This document shows, in pieces, positions 62,692-64,000 of a stretch of 64,000 nucleotides of DNA. The translations under genes were made by a program, and so were the position numbers. Source of the DNA: Variovorax sp. PMC12 (lineage in GTDB: Bacteria > Pseudomonadota > Gammaproteobacteria > Burkholderiales > Burkholderiaceae_C); contig NZ_CP027773.1 of assembly GCF_003019815.1 (NCBI RefSeq), positions 879,001 through 943,000 on the forward strand, in the 5' to 3' direction. Each line of letters begins with the position of its first letter. Position 1 is the stretch's first letter. The notes beneath the pieces are model-generated. The model was not told where the DNA came from and searched no databases. It worked only from the letters and a program-made list of their open reading frames with translations.

Positions 62692-64000
62692 ATGACATCG
62701 CGCGACGAAGCGGCACGCGAAGCCGCCGCACTGAGCGAACAGCTCCACCGGCACGCCCACCTCTACTACGTGCTCGACGCGCCCGAACTGCCGGACGCCG
62801 AGTACGACAAGCTGTTCCAGCGCCTGCAGGCCATCGAAGCCGAGTACCCTGACCTGCGCACGGCCGACTCGCCCACGCAGCGCGTGGGCGGCAAGGTGCT
62901 CGACGGCTTCACCAAGGTTCGCCACAAGGTGCCGATGCTGTCGATCCGCACAGAGACCGACATCACCCCCGCGGGCGCCAGCGCCTTCGATGCGCGCGTG
63001 CGCAAGGAACTCGGCCTGGCCGAGGACGGGCCCCAGGTGGCGTACGTGTGCGAACTGAAGTTCGACGGCCTGGCCATGAACCTGCGCTACGAGAACGGCG
63101 TGCTGGTGCAGGCCGCCACGCGCGGCGACGGCGAGGTCGGCGAAGACGTGACGCAGAACATCCGCACGGTGCGCGAGATTCCGCTGCGCCTCGAGGGCAA
63201 GGCGCCGCCGGTGGTCGAGGTGCGCGGCGAGGTCTACATGAAGCGCGCCGATTTCGACGCGCTCAACGAGCGCCAGCGCGAGAAGATCGCGGCAGGGCAG
63301 AAAAACGAGAAGGTCTTCGTCAACCCGCGCAACGCGGCTGCCGGCGCGGTGCGCCAGCTCGACCCGTCCATTGCCGCGGCGAGGCCCCTGAGCTTCTTTG
63401 CCTACGGGCTGGGCGAGGTCACGCCGGCGAGCGAAGGCGGACCCGATTGCCCGACCCAGTTCGACTGGCTGGCGCAGTTCAGGGCCTGGGGCTTCCCGGT
63501 CGCCCGGCAGACGGCGCGGGCCACGGGCGCCATCGAACTGATCGCCTTCCACGAGAACATCGGCCGCCAGCGTGACGCCTTGCCCTACGACATCGACGGC
63601 GTGGTCTACAAGGTCGACAGCATCGAGCTGCAGCGCCAGCTGGGCTTCGTCACGCGCGAGCCGCGCTGGGCCGTGGCCCACAAGTACCCCGCGCAGGAGC
63701 AGTTGACCGAGGTGCTCGGCATCGAGATCCAGGTCGGGCGCACCGGCAAGCTGACGCCGGTGGCCAAGCTGGCGCCGGTGTTCGTCGGCGGCGTGACAGT
63801 GACCAACGCCACGCTGCACAACGAGGACGAGGCCCGCCGCAAGGACGTGCGGGTGGGCGACACCGTCATCGTGCGCCGCGCCGGCGACGTGATTCCCGAG
63901 GTGGTCGGCGTGGTGCCCGAGAGCCTCGCCAAGCCCGACGATCAGCGCGGCCCGCTGTTCACCATGCCGCACAAGTGCCCGGTGTGCGGTTCGGAGGCGG
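62692..64000 (+). CDS. ligA: NAD-dependent DNA ligase, 3' part outside window
   Basis: The 436 visible codons cover the adenylation domain and the start of the OB fold. Domain Ia includes HAHLYYVLDAPELPDAEYDK, which binds NMN. The adenylated lysine is Lys123 in CELKFDG; RGDGEVGEDVTQNIRTVREIP and the VFVNPRNAAAGAVRQLD segment follow. The zinc finger begins at CPVCGSE where the window ends. The missing part should hold the remaining zinc-binding, HhH and BRCT domains. It seals nicks in replication and repair. Confidence 0.97.
   Translation, partial: MTSRDEAAREAAALSEQLHRHAHLYYVLDAPELPDAEYDKLFQRLQAIEAEYPDLRTADSPTQRVGGKVLDGFTKVRHKVPMLSIRTETDITPAGASAFDARVRKELGLAEDGPQVAYVCELKFDGLAMNLRYENGVLVQAATRGDGEVGEDVTQNIRTVREIPLRLEGKAPPVVEVRGEVYMKRADFDALNERQREKIAAGQKNEKVFVNPRNAAAGAVRQLDPSIAAARPLSFFAYGLGEVTPASEGGPDCPTQFDWLAQFRAWGFPVARQTARATGAIELIAFHENIGRQRDALPYDIDGVVYKVDSIELQRQLGFVTREPRWAVAHKYPAQEQLTEVLGIEIQVGRTGKLTPVAKLAPVFVGGVTVTNATLHNEDEARRKDVRVGDTVIVRRAGDVIPEVVGVVPESLAKPDDQRGPLFTMPHKCPVCGSEA

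Overview
The window reads as a chromosomal segment of a GC-rich beta-proteobacterium, most likely a Comamonadaceae member close to Variovorax. Supporting this are the smc-zipA-ligA order at the right end, the DUF2844/DUF3443 pair, MxKDx pentapeptide repeats, cysPTWA and ssu operons of beta-proteobacterial type, and uniformly GC-rich codons. The genus is inferred from protein resemblance only. I saw no rRNA, tRNA, CRISPR array, insertion sequence or prophage, and no gene-free gap over about 300 bp.

Layout. 0.1-4.3 kb: a LysR regulator divergent from an FAD oxidoreductase, then a DUF3443 lipoprotein next to a DUF2844 gene broken by one in-frame TGA. 4.5-10.4 kb: class I aldolase, CoA-transferase, and a regulator/beta-propeller/DUF899 set. 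10.3-15.3 kb: a periplasmic methionine-oxidation module on the minus strand (cytochrome b, Tat molybdoenzyme, Met-rich repeat protein, exported MsrA) divergent from a two-component system. 15.4-23.0 kb: enoyl-CoA hydratase, lipoproteins, transglutaminase, MnmC, YggX. 23.2-32.3 kb: sulfur acquisition (sbp, ssuE, ssuA, ssuD, ssuC, second ssuA, ssuB, metY, a nitroreductase, a Mop protein) closed by an intrinsic terminator. 32.5-33.8 kb: a probable peptidoglycan amidase with a periplasmic partner in less GC-rich DNA. 33.9-38.6 kb: the most notable system, a family 2A encapsulin cluster (rhodanese, serine acetyltransferase, XRE regulator, shell, cargo cysteine desulfurase). 38.6-45.9 kb: a hydrolase, a flavin-halogenase-like enzyme, a HipA-family kinase with its own HTH, a ketopantoate-reductase-like enzyme, two flavin reductases and a LysR regulator. 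46.0-51.7 kb: peroxiredoxin, hydrolase, cysP-cysT-cysW-cysA and dsbB in one tight chain. 51.8-56.4 kb: a MacAB-type tripartite exporter. 56.4-57.9 kb: an orphan ParA-like ATPase and a lipoprotein. 58.0-64.0 kb: smc, zipA and the first two thirds of ligA.

How the parts fit. Sulfur is the recurrent theme: sulfate import (cysPTWA and a solitary sbp), sulfonate import and desulfonation (ssu), sulfide incorporation (MetY, and O-acetylserine from the serine acetyltransferase), sulfane-sulfur handling inside a protein shell (cysteine desulfurase cargo, rhodanese), and protection or repair of sulfur amino acids (peroxiredoxin, DsbB, MsrA and the molybdoenzyme). The points most worth a second look are a roughly 21-bp stem-loop between the XRE gene and the shell gene, the Met-rich peptide module with its two-component system, a repeat element placed directly after two different stop codons, the Trp-to-stop lesion in the DUF2844 gene, and the halogenase-like motifs.
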